A stretch of 64,000 nt of DNA from NCBI RefSeq assembly GCF_009857505.1, contig NZ_WWCP01000026.1, positions 21,516-85,515 on the forward strand. Reading direction: 5' to 3'. This document shows, one piece after another, positions 8,857 to 17,976 of the stretch (position 1 is the first letter of the stretch; each line of letters begins with the position of its first letter). Source of the stretch: Duganella lactea (GTDB lineage: Bacteria; Pseudomonadota; Gammaproteobacteria; Burkholderiales; Burkholderiaceae_D). The notes below the pieces were generated by a model. It ran no database searches. It saw only the letters and a list, made by a program, of their open reading frames with translations, and was not told the origin of the DNA. The position numbers and the translations under genes were made by a program.

Positions 8857-10287
8857 ATGCAAAAGCACCCTCTTTCACGCCGTGGCTTCCTGGGTTCGAT
8901 GATGGCAATGGCGGGCACGACAGCGGCACCGTTCGCCGTCAACCTGGCCGCCATGGGCAACGCCGCCGCGCAAAACGCCAGCGACTACAAGGCCTTGGTC
9001 TGCCTGTACATGGCGGGCGGCAATGACGGCTTCAACACCGTGCTGGCCACCGACAGCGCCTCCTGGAACGAATACCAGCGCCTGCGCGTCACCGCCGACA
9101 ACAAGTCGATCGCCCTGCCGGGCCTGGGCGCCACCGGCGGCGTGTTGCCGATCACGCCGATCAATTCCCAGGGGCGCAGCTTCGCGCTGCACCCGCGCCT
9201 GGGCACCGTGAAAAGCCTGTTTGAAGCCGGCAACGTCGCCATCCTGGCCAACGTCGGCACGCTGGTGCAGCCGACCACGCTGGCACAGTACAAGGCGGCC
9301 TCGGTGAAGCTGCCGCCGAAATTATTTTCGCATAATGACCAGCAGTCGATGTGGCAGTCGGACGCGCCGGAAGGCTCGCTCAGCGGCTGGGGCGGCCGCA
9401 TGGGCGACATGGTCGCCAGCGCGAACAGCAACCAGACCTTCGGCTGCATTTCGGTGTCGGGCAACGCGGTATTCCTGACCGGTAAGCAGACACGACAATT
9501 GCAGATCACCACCGAGGGTCTGCCCGGCATCACCAATCTGAGCGCGGGCCTGTTCGGCACGCAGCCGGGGAGCAATCCGCTGCAAGCCATCATCACCGGC
9601 CAGGGGGACAACAAGTTCCAGAACGACTATGCCGCCGTGGTCAACCGCGCGATCGCCGCGCAGGGCACACTGCAAGCGGCCATGGTGCCGGCTGGCGCCG
9701 GTGGCATTCCCAACCCGACACAGTACGTCAACCCGAATACCGGCGTGGCGGCGGCCAACCCGCTGGCGCTGCAGTTGCAGGCGGTCGCCCGCGTCATCGC
9801 CGGCCGCAACACGCTGGGCGTCAAGCGTCAGGTGTTCTACGTCAGCATGAACGGCTTCGACACCCACACCGCGCAAGCCACCGCCCACGCCGACCTGATG
9901 GCGCGCCTGGACCACGCCATCGCCTACTTCAACACGGTGCTGGCCTCGCTGCAAGGCACCGATATGCGCCAGCAGGTGACGCTGTTCACCGCCTCGGACT
10001 TTGGCCGCACCTTCACCACCAACGGCAACGGTACCGACCACGGCTGGGGCTCGCACCATTTCATCATCGGCGGCGCGGTCAAGGGACGCGACATCTATGG
10101 CAGCTTCCCGGTGACCGGCGTCAATCACACGCTGGATGTGGGCTCCGGTTCGCTGTTGCCCACCACCTCGGTGGATCAGTACGGCGCAACGCTGGCCACC
10201 TGGTTTGGCGTGCCGGCAACGCAACTGGCCAGCGTCTTCCCCAACATCGGCAACTTCGCCACCAAGAACCTGGGCTTCATGGCCTGA
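8857..10287 (+). CDS. DUF1501 family protein with Tat signal
   Basis: A 476-residue member of DUF1501, related in fold to the alkaline phosphatase/sulfatase superfamily but of unknown activity. The N-terminus has a twin-arginine motif (SRRGFLGS) followed by a hydrophobic stretch and AAAQ, so folded, cofactor-loaded export is likely. Conserved stretches include LVCLYMAGGNDGFNT, MNGFDTHTAQ and SDFGRTFTTNGNGTDHGWG, the last two probably binding metal or a cofactor. It starts 11 bases after the DUF1800 stop, so the two form an operon. The last 11 bases overlap the convergent flippase gene. Confidence 0.9.
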   Translation: MQKHPLSRRGFLGSMMAMAGTTAAPFAVNLAAMGNAAAQNASDYKALVCLYMAGGNDGFNTVLATDSASWNEYQRLRVTADNKSIALPGLGATGGVLPITPINSQGRSFALHPRLGTVKSLFEAGNVAILANVGTLVQPTTLAQYKAASVKLPPKLFSHNDQQSMWQSDAPEGSLSGWGGRMGDMVASANSNQTFGCISVSGNAVFLTGKQTRQLQITTEGLPGITNLSAGLFGTQPGSNPLQAIITGQGDNKFQNDYAAVVNRAIAAQGTLQAAMVPAGAGGIPNPTQYVNPNTGVAAANPLALQLQAVARVIAGRNTLGVKRQVFYVSMNGFDTHTAQATAHADLMARLDHAIAYFNTVLASLQGTDMRQQVTLFTASDFGRTFTTNGNGTDHGWGSHHFIIGGAVKGRDIYGSFPVTGVNHTLDVGSGSLLPTTSVDQYGATLATWFGVPATQLASVFPNIGNFATKNLGFMA

Positions 10288-11527
10288 TCAACTGGCGCGG
10301 CGCCGCCAGCGACGGCGCCAGCCTGAGCACGGCCAGCAGATAGATCAGCAGGCCGACGCCCAGCGCGCCGGCCACCGCGTAGCCCATGCCCCACAGGCCG
10401 TAGGACGGCAGCAGCAACCACGCCAGCGCCACCAGGCTGGCGATGATACCGACCTGCACAACGGTGCGCACGCCAGGCTTGTCGAGCGCCACCAGCAGAA
10501 TGCCAAAGCTCGCCGCCAGGCAGCGGATAAACACGGCCAGGCCGATGCCACCCCACAGCACGTTGGCGTCGGCAAACTGCGCGCCCATGGTCAGATCGAC
10601 CAGATACGGCATGATCCAGTAAATGGCGGCGGCGGCAAGCGCGCCCACGGCGGCCAGCGCCAGCATCATCCGCAGCATCATGCGCAGCGGATGCGCCTGA
10701 TGCACGGCGCGCGACAGCGCCGGAATGTAGACGCTGGAGGCGACCTGCACGATCGACAGACTCATCTGCAATACCTTGGCGCCCAGCTGATAATTACCCA
10801 AGGCGTGCAAGCCCAGCAGATGCCCGACCAGCAGCGTGTCGACCTGGCCGAACGCCGCAGTGATAAAGCTGTCGGCGGCGTACAGCGTGCGCTGGCGCAG
10901 CATCGCCGGCGCCGCCCGCAGCGCGGCCCCAATCTGCCCCGCCGCATAGCGAAGCATCGCGGCCTTACGGCGCACCATGCTGATCGTGAAGACCAGCGCG
11001 AACAACCGCGAGCCGAGAAAGGCCAGCGTGACCGGCACAATGTGCGGCGACATGAAACACACGCTGCCCACCAGCAGCATGTGCACGAGCGAGGTGCAGA
11101 CCGAGGTGACGGTCTCCTCGTTATAGCGGGTGGTGGCGCGGAAGATCAGCAACACGAAGTCGGCCTGCAGCGCCACGAACGATGCCAGGCTGATCCACAA
11201 GAACAATGGCGCGTCGGCCGCCGTCACCAGGCCCGACAGATACAGTCCCAGCCCGCCGATGGTGTAGCACACCACGCCCATCGCCACGCGGAACACCAGG
11301 TAATCGTTCATGATGGTGGCGGCGCGGTCGACGTCGACCGACATTTCGCGCAGCGCCGGATTCGAGCAGCCATAGTCGGCCACCAGCCCGATCAGGCTGG
11401 CGTACACCATGAACAAGGAGAACTGCCCCAACTCCACCGGCCCCAGCACTTTGCCGATCAGCAGGAACACCAGGGTCTGACTCAATATTCTGACCAGCAT
11501 TGAGGCGGTGGCGAACACGGTTTTCAT
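10277..11527 (-). CDS. Polysaccharide flippase (MVF/Wzx-like membrane protein)
   Basis: A 416-residue integral membrane protein with about 12 hydrophobic helices, of the oligosaccharide flippase (Wzx/MVF) superfamily. The start region (LVRILSQTLVFLLIGKVLGPVELGQFSLF) is the typical first-helix pair of this family, and GSRLFALVFTISM and the mid-protein QVDTLLVGHLLG also fit. It probably moves lipid-linked sugar units across the inner membrane. The gene lies 13 bases downstream of the nitroreductase-like gene and its end overlaps the convergent DUF1501 gene by 11 bases. No glycosyltransferases are adjacent, so the sugar cannot be predicted. Confidence 0.8.
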   Translation of the reverse strand: MKTVFATASMLVRILSQTLVFLLIGKVLGPVELGQFSLFMVYASLIGLVADYGCSNPALREMSVDVDRAATIMNDYLVFRVAMGVVCYTIGGLGLYLSGLVTAADAPLFLWISLASFVALQADFVLLIFRATTRYNEETVTSVCTSLVHMLLVGSVCFMSPHIVPVTLAFLGSRLFALVFTISMVRRKAAMLRYAAGQIGAALRAAPAMLRQRTLYAADSFITAAFGQVDTLLVGHLLGLHALGNYQLGAKVLQMSLSIVQVASSVYIPALSRAVHQAHPLRMMLRMMLALAAVGALAAAAIYWIMPYLVDLTMGAQFADANVLWGGIGLAVFIRCLAASFGILLVALDKPGVRTVVQVGIIASLVALAWLLLPSYGLWGMGYAVAGALGVGLLIYLLAVLRLAPSLAAPRQLIRP

Positions 11528-11540
11528 CGGGACAGCGCCG

Positions 11541-12584
11541 TCACTTCTGCCATTTCGTGATGACGCGCGTCACCAGCAACGGATCTTTCCGGCTGGAGAA
11601 TGGCACCACCACCTGTTCCGGTATGTGGCCGACCGCGATCAGCATGATGATCGATTCCCACTGCTGCAAGCCGAGCAGCTCGCGCATTTGTTGCGTCTGG
11701 CGATTGGTCTTGCTCCAGTTCAGGCAGCACGAGCCGAGGCCGCGCAGATGCAGGCCATAGATCAGCGACATGGCGAACATGCCGCCATCCATCCATCCCT
11801 GGTTGCGCTCGCCCGCCTGCCAGAAGTTGCGCAAGTCGACCGTCACCACCAGCAGCTTGTTGACGGCATGCGAGAAGCCGCGCGCGCCCATCTGCAGATC
11901 GAGCGCCGCCTTGATCAGCTCAGGATCGGCGATCACATGCACGGCGCCGGACTGGCGGTTGCACACCACCGGCGACTTCTGCGCCACGCGGATGGCCGCC
12001 TCGATATCGGCCAGGTCCACCTCGCGGTTGCTGAAGGCGCGGATGCTGTGGCGTTGCAGGAAGAACTGTTCCGACACCGGGCTCACCGCCTGCATGATCC
12101 GCTCGCGCGTGACCAGCCGCGTGCCGCCCATTTGCGCCGGATGCTGCGGCCGCGCCGCCAGCATCTTCAGAATCTCGCGCTTGCACGGGTAATCGGGATA
12201 GTTGTGGGTCTCGTGATAGCTGGCGTAGGTGGCCAGCACCTCGATCGCCGAACTCAGCACCGGGTGGCTGGGGCCGTACAGGCGCTGATACTTGTGGATG
12301 GCCTCGATCAGGTTGCTGAGGTTTTCCTTGCCGAAGCCCAGGCGCGGCTGCGGCAGCGACAAGCCTTTTTCGATATTGTGGTAGGTGGCCGTGATGCGCG
12401 CCAGCAGGTTTTGCGCCGGCGTGCCGTCCAGCGTGCCCGAGTACTTCAGATAACGGGAAAAGTCCTTGACGTACTCCATGAAAACCTGCGGAGCCGATTT
12501 CAACAGGCGGTACATCAGCCGGCGCCGCTTGGGCACATCGCCGCCGCCAAGAATCAAATTGGAAAGGGAATTTTGCGTTTGCAT
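11541..12584 (-). CDS. Nitroreductase-family protein
   Basis: A 347-residue protein with a C-terminal FMN-dependent nitroreductase domain (from about residue 175: RHSIRAFSNREVDLADIEAAI, SPVVCNRQSGAVHV, GLGSCCLNW). It has an N-terminal extension of about 170 residues not found in the short classical enzymes. The start is placed at the ATG at 12584 (MQTQNSLSN). The reading frame stays open for 50 more codons upstream, but that stretch looks non-coding. Such extended nitroreductase proteins occur beside polysaccharide genes. It is paired with the flippase, 13 bases away. The substrate is unknown. Confidence 0.75.
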   Translation of the reverse strand: MQTQNSLSNLILGGGDVPKRRRLMYRLLKSAPQVFMEYVKDFSRYLKYSGTLDGTPAQNLLARITATYHNIEKGLSLPQPRLGFGKENLSNLIEAIHKYQRLYGPSHPVLSSAIEVLATYASYHETHNYPDYPCKREILKMLAARPQHPAQMGGTRLVTRERIMQAVSPVSEQFFLQRHSIRAFSNREVDLADIEAAIRVAQKSPVVCNRQSGAVHVIADPELIKAALDLQMGARGFSHAVNKLLVVTVDLRNFWQAGERNQGWMDGGMFAMSLIYGLHLRGLGSCCLNWSKTNRQTQQMRELLGLQQWESIIMLIAVGHIPEQVVVPFSSRKDPLLVTRVITKWQK

Positions 12585-12803
12585 GTCTACCAGGCTGTAT
12601 GGAGTGGGCGGAAATATCAAATGCTGCAACACAGCAACATCCGTCACAACAGGCGCGGGCTTGTGCACCGCGCTAACGGAATGATAACAACACCACCTGA
12701 AAACATGGCGAAAATTCAATCGTGCGCCGAACATTTAACCGAAAAGCGGCGCCACCCGCCCATGCGGCAACGCAACAATTTCTTCGCAAGACCAAGTATT
12801 TTC

Positions 12804-13193
12804 TCAGGGCACCATCGCCGTCACTTCGATTTCCACCCGTGCCCGGTCCTCGACCAGCGCCGCCACCTGCACCGCCGTCATGGCAGGATAATGCGCGCCG
12901 ATAATGTCGCGATAGGCCGCGCCGATTTCCTTGTAGGCCGCCACGTATTCATGCTTGTCCACCACGTACCAGGTCATGCGCATGATGTGCTCCGGCCCGG
13001 CCTGCGCCTCCGCCAGCACGGCGACGATGTTGCGCAGCGCCTGCCGCACCTGACCGGCGAAATCGTCGGTATGGAACACGCCCTGCCCATCCCAGCCGAT
13101 CATGCCGCTGACGCACACCATGCGGCCGCTGGCCGCCACGCCATTGGCATAGCCGCGTGGACGCGCCCAGCCCGGCGGTTGCAGTATCTCCAT
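12804..13193 (-). CDS. RidA family enamine/imine deaminase
   Basis: A 129-residue member of the RidA/YjgF/UK114 family, trimeric proteins that hydrolyse reactive enamines and imines, releasing ammonia. It shows the family core (RMVCVSGMIGWDGQG, QVRQALRNIVAVLAEAQ, ARVEIEVTAMVP). The Arg that normally binds the substrate carboxylate (CxxPVAR region) is not obvious; the C-terminal block reads YPAMTAVQVAALVEDRARVEIE. It starts 1 base after the acyl-CoA dehydrogenase stop and is the last gene of the CoA-aromatic operon. There it could release ammonium from an aminated ring intermediate; that role is inference. Confidence 0.88.
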   Translation of the reverse strand: MEILQPPGWARPRGYANGVAASGRMVCVSGMIGWDGQGVFHTDDFAGQVRQALRNIVAVLAEAQAGPEHIMRMTWYVVDKHEYVAAYKEIGAAYRDIIGAHYPAMTAVQVAALVEDRARVEIEVTAMVP

Positions 13194-13194
13194 C

Positions 13195-14364
13195 TCAGCC
13201 CTCCTTCAGCAGTTCGCGCGCAATGATCAGTTGCTGCACCTCGGTCGCGCCTTCGTAGATGCGCAAGGCGCGGATTTCGCGGTACAGGCTTTCCACCGCC
13301 TGGCCGCTGACGACCCCCAGGCCACCGAACATCTGCAACGCCGCGTCGATCACCTGCTGCGCCGTTTCGGTCGCGTGCAGCTTGGCCATCGCCGCCTCCT
13401 TGGTCACCTTATTGTTCCCCTTGCCCTGGTCGCGCTGCCACGCGGCGCGGTAGGTCAGCAGCGCCGAGGTGTCGATGCCAGTCGCCATCTGCGCCAGCTT
13501 CGCTTGCGTGAGCTGGAAGTCGGCCAGCACCTGGCCGAACATTTGGCGCTGCGTGGCGTGCGCCAGCGCTTCGTCCAGCGCGCGACGGGCAAAGCCCAGC
13601 GCCGCCGCCGCCACCGAGGTGCGGAACACGTCCAGCGTCGCCATCGCGACCTTGAATCCCTGCCCCGCCTCGCCCAGCCGCTTGTTGGCCGGGACGCGGC
13701 AATCGCTGAACCGCAGGCGCGCCAGCGGATGCGGGGCCATGACCTCGATGCGCTGCGCGATCGTCAGCCCCGGCGTGTCGGCGTCGACGATGAAGGCGCT
13801 GATGCCGCGCGCGCCGGGCTGCTCGCCGGTGCGCGCGAACACCACATAGAAATCGGCGATGCCGCCGTTGGAAATCCAGGTCTTCTCGCCGTTGAGCACA
13901 TAGTGGTCGCCCGCCAGCACCGCCGCGCACTGCATGGCGGCGACGTCGGAACCGGCCTGCGGCTCGGATAAGGCAAACGCCGCGATGGCATCGCCACGCG
14001 CCACGCGCGGCAGGTATTCGGCGCGATTGGCGTCGCTGCCAAACAGGCTGATGGCGCCCGAGCCCAGGCCCTGCATGGCAAAGGCGAAATCGGCCAGACC
14101 GTTGTGGCGCGCCAGCGTTTCGCGGATCAGGCAAATGGCGCGCGTGTCGATCATGTCGCCGGCGCCGCCATACGCCGTGCCGCCGATGGCGTGGCGCAGC
14201 CAGCCGCGCTCGCCCAGCTGGCGCACCAGGTGGCGGCACGCCGCATCCACGTCGCCGGCATGCGCGCCGGCCACGTGCTGCGCGGCCCAGGCATCGAGCG
14301 CCGCTTCCAGCGCCGCGTGGTGCGCGTCAAAAAATGGCCACGCCAGGTAGTTCTTGTCGCTCAT
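13195..14364 (-). CDS. Acyl-CoA dehydrogenase
   Basis: A 389-residue FAD-dependent acyl-CoA dehydrogenase. Family signatures are FALSEPQAGSDVAAM, EKTWISNGGIADFYVVFART near the middle, and a C-terminal QMFGGLGVVSGQAVESLYREIR followed by IYEGATEVQQLIIARELL, which includes the position of the catalytic base. Length is typical. Its start codon overlaps the enoyl-CoA hydratase stop by one base (TGATG), which suggests translational coupling. In this operon it probably oxidises a ring-reduced or ring-opened CoA thioester made by the upstream monooxygenase/reductase. It corresponds in kind to the beta-oxidation-like genes of the Azoarcus evansii 2-aminobenzoate clusters. Confidence 0.93.
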   Translation of the reverse strand: MSDKNYLAWPFFDAHHAALEAALDAWAAQHVAGAHAGDVDAACRHLVRQLGERGWLRHAIGGTAYGGAGDMIDTRAICLIRETLARHNGLADFAFAMQGLGSGAISLFGSDANRAEYLPRVARGDAIAAFALSEPQAGSDVAAMQCAAVLAGDHYVLNGEKTWISNGGIADFYVVFARTGEQPGARGISAFIVDADTPGLTIAQRIEVMAPHPLARLRFSDCRVPANKRLGEAGQGFKVAMATLDVFRTSVAAAALGFARRALDEALAHATQRQMFGQVLADFQLTQAKLAQMATGIDTSALLTYRAAWQRDQGKGNNKVTKEAAMAKLHATETAQQVIDAALQMFGGLGVVSGQAVESLYREIRALRIYEGATEVQQLIIARELLKEG

Positions 14365-15218
14365 CAGTCGCCTTCAAATTGCGGTTGTTGCTTGGCCACG
14401 AAGGCATGATAAGCGCGATGAAAATCGTTGGTCGCCATGCAGATCGCCTGCGCCTGCGCTTCCGCCTCGATGGCTTCGTCCACGCCCATATTCCACTCCT
14501 GCTGCAGCATCTTCTTGGTCATACCGTGCGCGAAGGTGGGGCCGGTGGCCAAGCCTTCGGCAAAGCCGCGCGCGGCGCCGGGCAAGGCCTCCGGCGCCTG
14601 CAGGCTGTTGAAATAGCCCCAGCGCTCGGCCTCCGTGCCGGACAGCGAGCGCCCGGTGTACAGCAGCTCCGCCGCCCGCCCCTGCCCAATCACACGCGGC
14701 AACAGCGAGCACGCGCCCATGTCGGCCCCGGCCAGTCCCACGCGGGTGAACAGGAAGGCGGTCTTGCTGCGCGCCGTGCCGAGACGGATGTCCGACGCCA
14801 GCGCCAGCATGGCGCCGGCGCCGGCGCACACGCCGTCCACCGCCGCGATGATCGGCTGCGGGCAGTGGCGCATGGCTTTCACCAGATCGCCCGTCATGCG
14901 GGTAAAGGCCAGCATGCCGGGCATATCCAGCCTGGTGAGCGGGCCGATGATGTCGTGCACATCGCCGCCCGAGCAGAAGTTGTCGCCGGCGCCGGTGAGC
15001 ACCACCGCCTTGACGTCGTCCGCATACACCAGCGCGCGGAACAGGTCGCGCAGCTCGGCATAGGACTCGAACGTCAGCGGATTTTTGCGTTCGGGACGGT
15101 TCAGCGTCAGCGTCGCCACGCCGTCGCTGACGTCAAACAGAAAGTGGCCAGCCTGGTAGCCAGCCAGCGAGGTGCGGTTGCCGGGCAATTGTTGCGGCTC
15201 GCCGGGAAGGTATTTCAT
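14364..15218 (-). CDS. Enoyl-CoA hydratase/isomerase family protein
   Basis: A 284-residue crotonase-fold protein. The oxyanion-hole blocks are visible: TLNRPERKNPLTFESYAELR, then GDNFCSGGDVHDII and DGVCAGAGAMLALASDIRLG. The start is the ATG at 15218, with GAGGA 7 bases upstream. A longer open frame upstream is only the antisense-free extension through marR. The ATG overlaps the marR stop codon (ATGA). Expected role: hydration or ring cleavage of a cyclic enoyl-CoA in the CoA-dependent aromatic pathway. Exact chemistry is not deducible, as crotonase members catalyse many reactions. Confidence 0.92.
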   Translation of the reverse strand: MKYLPGEPQQLPGNRTSLAGYQAGHFLFDVSDGVATLTLNRPERKNPLTFESYAELRDLFRALVYADDVKAVVLTGAGDNFCSGGDVHDIIGPLTRLDMPGMLAFTRMTGDLVKAMRHCPQPIIAAVDGVCAGAGAMLALASDIRLGTARSKTAFLFTRVGLAGADMGACSLLPRVIGQGRAAELLYTGRSLSGTEAERWGYFNSLQAPEALPGAARGFAEGLATGPTFAHGMTKKMLQQEWNMGVDEAIEAEAQAQAICMATNDFHRAYHAFVAKQQPQFEGD

Positions 15219-15697
15219 GATGGGGTCCTCAGCTTGTGCTTCATATCGGCTAGCAGGTCGATCAGCCGCGCCTTGTCGTCGGCGGAGACGTCCTGCAACA
15301 GCTCCGCGATCCAGCCTTCGTGTACGACCGCCATGGCGGCGAAAGCCTTGCGGCCAGCCGCCGTCAGTTTGACGCTGTAGGCGCGGCCGTCCTTCGGATC
15401 GGGCACGCGCACCACCAGCTTTTCCTGCTCCAGTTGATCGGTAATGCCGGTGATATTGCCGCCGGTGACCATCATGCGCCGGGACAGCTCGCCCATGCGC
15501 AGCCCTTGCGGATAACGCTCCAGCTGCGCCATCAAATCGAAGCGCGGCAGCGTGATGCCGAAGGTGGCGCGCAAGCGGCTGCGGATTTCGTTCTCGATCT
15601 TGACGGTGCACGACAACATCCGCAACCACAGCTTGAGCGACTGGTGATGGTCCTGCGTTAGTCGGCTGGCCAGGTCCAGCTGTTCTTCATCTTCCAT
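15215..15697 (-). CDS. MarR family transcriptional regulator of the CoA-aromatic operon
   Basis: A 160-residue winged-helix regulator. The MarR DNA-binding core is LPRFDLMAQLERYPQGLRMGELSRRM with wing KDGRAYSVKLTAAGRKAF. The gene is inside the operon, overlapping the monooxygenase gene by 11 bases and the hydratase gene by 4. GGAAAG lies before the start. Regulators of this kind usually release DNA on binding the aromatic acid or its CoA thioester. A 24-bp near-perfect palindrome over the operon promoter (19616-19639) is the most likely binding site, implying autoregulation. The link is inferred. Confidence 0.9.
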   Translation of the reverse strand: MEDEEQLDLASRLTQDHHQSLKLWLRMLSCTVKIENEIRSRLRATFGITLPRFDLMAQLERYPQGLRMGELSRRMMVTGGNITGITDQLEQEKLVVRVPDPKDGRAYSVKLTAAGRKAFAAMAVVHEGWIAELLQDVSADDKARLIDLLADMKHKLRTPS

Positions 15698-17975
15698 GAT
15701 TTCTTTCCAGTTGTTGTTTACCTGCCAGGTATTGTTTGGGCCATGTCACCGCCTTGTAGCCGATGCGCGCCGCTTCGGTCAGCGTCCATGCCGGATTGGC
15801 CAGGTGCGGACGGCCCACCGCGCATAGGTCGGCGCGGCCGGCGGCGATGATGCTGTTGGCGTGATCCGCCTCGTAGATCGCGCCGACGGCGATGGCGCCG
15901 ATGTCCGCCTCGTTGCGGATGCGATCCGCGAACGGGGTCTGGAACATGCGGCCATAGACCGGATTTTCGCGTTTGCTGACCTGCCCCGATGAGCAGTCGA
16001 TCATGTCCGCGCCGGCGGCCTTGAACAGGCGCGCGATCCGCACCGCGTCATCCGGCGTGACCCCGCCCTCCACCCAGTCGTGCGCCGAGATGCGTACACT
16101 CATCGGCTTGTGCGCCGGCCACGCCGCCCGCATCGTGGCGAACACACGCAACGGATAGCGGCAGCGGTTTTCGAGGCTGCCGCCGTATTCGTCGTCACGC
16201 CGGTTGGTCAGCGGCGAAATGAAGGACGATAGCAGGTAGCCATGCGCGCAATGCAGTTCCAGCCAGTCGAAGCCGGCGTCGTTGGCCGCCAGCGTGGCGC
16301 GTACAAAGTCTTCGAGCACGCGCGCCATGTCCGCCGCCGACATGGCGCGCGCGGTCTGCGACACGCCGGGCAGGTATTGCTGTTCGGAGGCCGACAGCAG
16401 CGGCCAGTTGTCCTTGGGCAGCGGCTGGTCGATGCCATCCCACATGGCGCGGGTGGAGCCTTTGGCGCCGGCGTGGCCAAGCTGGACGCCGATGGCGGCA
16501 TCGCTGCTGTGGTGGACGAAGTCGACGATGCGCTTCCAGGCCAAGGTGTGTTCAGGCGCATACAGGCCGGGGCAGTATGGCGTAATGCGCGCGTCCGCCG
16601 AGACACAGGTCATTTCAGCCATCACCAGCGCCGCACCGCCCAGCGCGCGCGCGCCGAGATGGGTCAAGTGGTAATCGCCGACCGTGCCTTCGGCGGCGCT
16701 GTATTGTGCCATCGGCGAAACAAGAATACGGTTCTTCAGCAGCAGGCCGCGCACTTTGTACGGCGTGAACATCGGCGGCGTGGCGCCCGCTGGCGCGGCG
16801 ACGCCTGCCTGCTCGGCGGCGCGATGCGCGAACCAGTGTTCGTAATCGCCGACGTAGGCGGCATCGCGCAGACGCAGGTTTTCATGTGACAGGCGCTGGC
16901 TGCGCGTCAGCATCGAGTACGCGAATTGCGGCGCTTCCATGGCGCTGTAGCGTTCAACGTTCTCGAACCATTCCATGGAGTTGCGCGCGGCGTTCTGCAA
17001 CTTGAGCACTTCCACCGCGCGCAGTTGCTGATACGCGGCCAGCGCGGCGGCGGTGTCCGGGTATTGCGCGAAGCAGCGCGCCAGCTCTATCGCGTCTTCC
17101 AGCGCCAGCTTGGTGCCGGAGCCGATCGAGTAATGCGCGGTGTGGGCAGCGTCGCCCATCAGCACCACCGGGATGGCGCCATTCCAGTGCACCCAGTTGC
17201 CGCAGACGATGCGCGGGAAGGTGATCCACATCGCCGAACCGCGCAGGTGCGCCGCGTTGGATATCAGCTTGTGGCCATCCAGCTGGTCGGCAAACAGCCG
17301 CTCGCAGAAGGCGATCGATTCCTCCTGGCTCATCGCCTCCAGCCCGGCCGCGCGCCACACAGGCTCCGGCGTCTCGACGATGAAGGTGGAGGTGTCGGCG
17401 TCGTACTGGTAGATGTGCGCCTGGAACCAGCCGTGCTCCGTTTGTTTGAAGGCGAAGGTGAAGGCGTCGAATTTCTTGCGCGTGCCGAGCCACACAAAGC
17501 GGCAATGGCGCTGCTCGATCTGCGGCGCGTAGCTGTGCGCATGGCGCGTGCGCAGGCGGCTGTTGAGGCCATCCGAGGCGATGATCAGGTCCGCATCGTA
17601 TTGCCGCTCGTCGGTCACCTCGCTTTCAAACACCAGTTGCACGCCCAGTTCCTCGCAGCGGTGCTGCAGGATGTTGAGCAGGTGCTTGCGGCCGATGCCG
17701 CAGAAGCCGTGGCCGCCGGACCGCACCTTGCGGCCCTTGAAAAATACGTCGATGTTATCCCAGTGATTGAAGGAGGCCTCGATGGTTTGCGCGGTCGGCG
17801 CATCGGCTTCCATCAAATTGCCCAGGGTCTGGTCGGAGAACACCACGCCCCAGCCGAAGGTGTCGTAGGGACGATTGCGCTCCATCACCGTGATCTGGTG
17901 GGATGGGTTCTGCTTCTTCATCAACAGCGCGAAGTACAGGCCCGCCGGGCCGCCACCTATGCAAATTATCTTCAT
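15687..17975 (-). CDS. Bifunctional aryl-CoA monooxygenase/reductase (2-aminobenzoyl-CoA or salicylyl-CoA type)
   Basis: A 762-residue two-domain flavoenzyme. Residues 1-390 form an FAD monooxygenase with the dinucleotide motif IICIGGGPAGLYFA, DLIIASDGLNSRLR and LMGDAAHTAHYSIGSG. Residues 405-760 form an Old Yellow Enzyme-type FMN oxidoreductase (LVSPMAQYSA, ELHCAHGYLLSSFISPLTN). This fusion is known from 2-aminobenzoyl-CoA monooxygenase/reductase of Azoarcus evansii, which hydroxylates and then reduces the ring, and related proteins are annotated as salicylyl-CoA 5-hydroxylases. The start is the ATG at 17975, one base after the CoA ligase stop (TGATATG); an upstream extension of the open frame lies inside the ligase gene and is not used. 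Substrate assignment to 2-aminobenzoyl-CoA is inferred. Confidence 0.88.
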   Translation of the reverse strand: MKIICIGGGPAGLYFALLMKKQNPSHQITVMERNRPYDTFGWGVVFSDQTLGNLMEADAPTAQTIEASFNHWDNIDVFFKGRKVRSGGHGFCGIGRKHLLNILQHRCEELGVQLVFESEVTDERQYDADLIIASDGLNSRLRTRHAHSYAPQIEQRHCRFVWLGTRKKFDAFTFAFKQTEHGWFQAHIYQYDADTSTFIVETPEPVWRAAGLEAMSQEESIAFCERLFADQLDGHKLISNAAHLRGSAMWITFPRIVCGNWVHWNGAIPVVLMGDAAHTAHYSIGSGTKLALEDAIELARCFAQYPDTAAALAAYQQLRAVEVLKLQNAARNSMEWFENVERYSAMEAPQFAYSMLTRSQRLSHENLRLRDAAYVGDYEHWFAHRAAEQAGVAAPAGATPPMFTPYKVRGLLLKNRILVSPMAQYSAAEGTVGDYHLTHLGARALGGAALVMAEMTCVSADARITPYCPGLYAPEHTLAWKRIVDFVHHSSDAAIGVQLGHAGAKGSTRAMWDGIDQPLPKDNWPLLSASEQQYLPGVSQTARAMSAADMARVLEDFVRATLAANDAGFDWLELHCAHGYLLSSFISPLTNRRDDEYGGSLENRCRYPLRVFATMRAAWPAHKPMSVRISAHDWVEGGVTPDDAVRIARLFKAAGADMIDCSSGQVSKRENPVYGRMFQTPFADRIRNEADIGAIAVGAIYEADHANSIIAAGRADLCAVGRPHLANPAWTLTEAARIGYKAVTWPKQYLAGKQQLERNHGR

Positions 17976-17976
17976 A

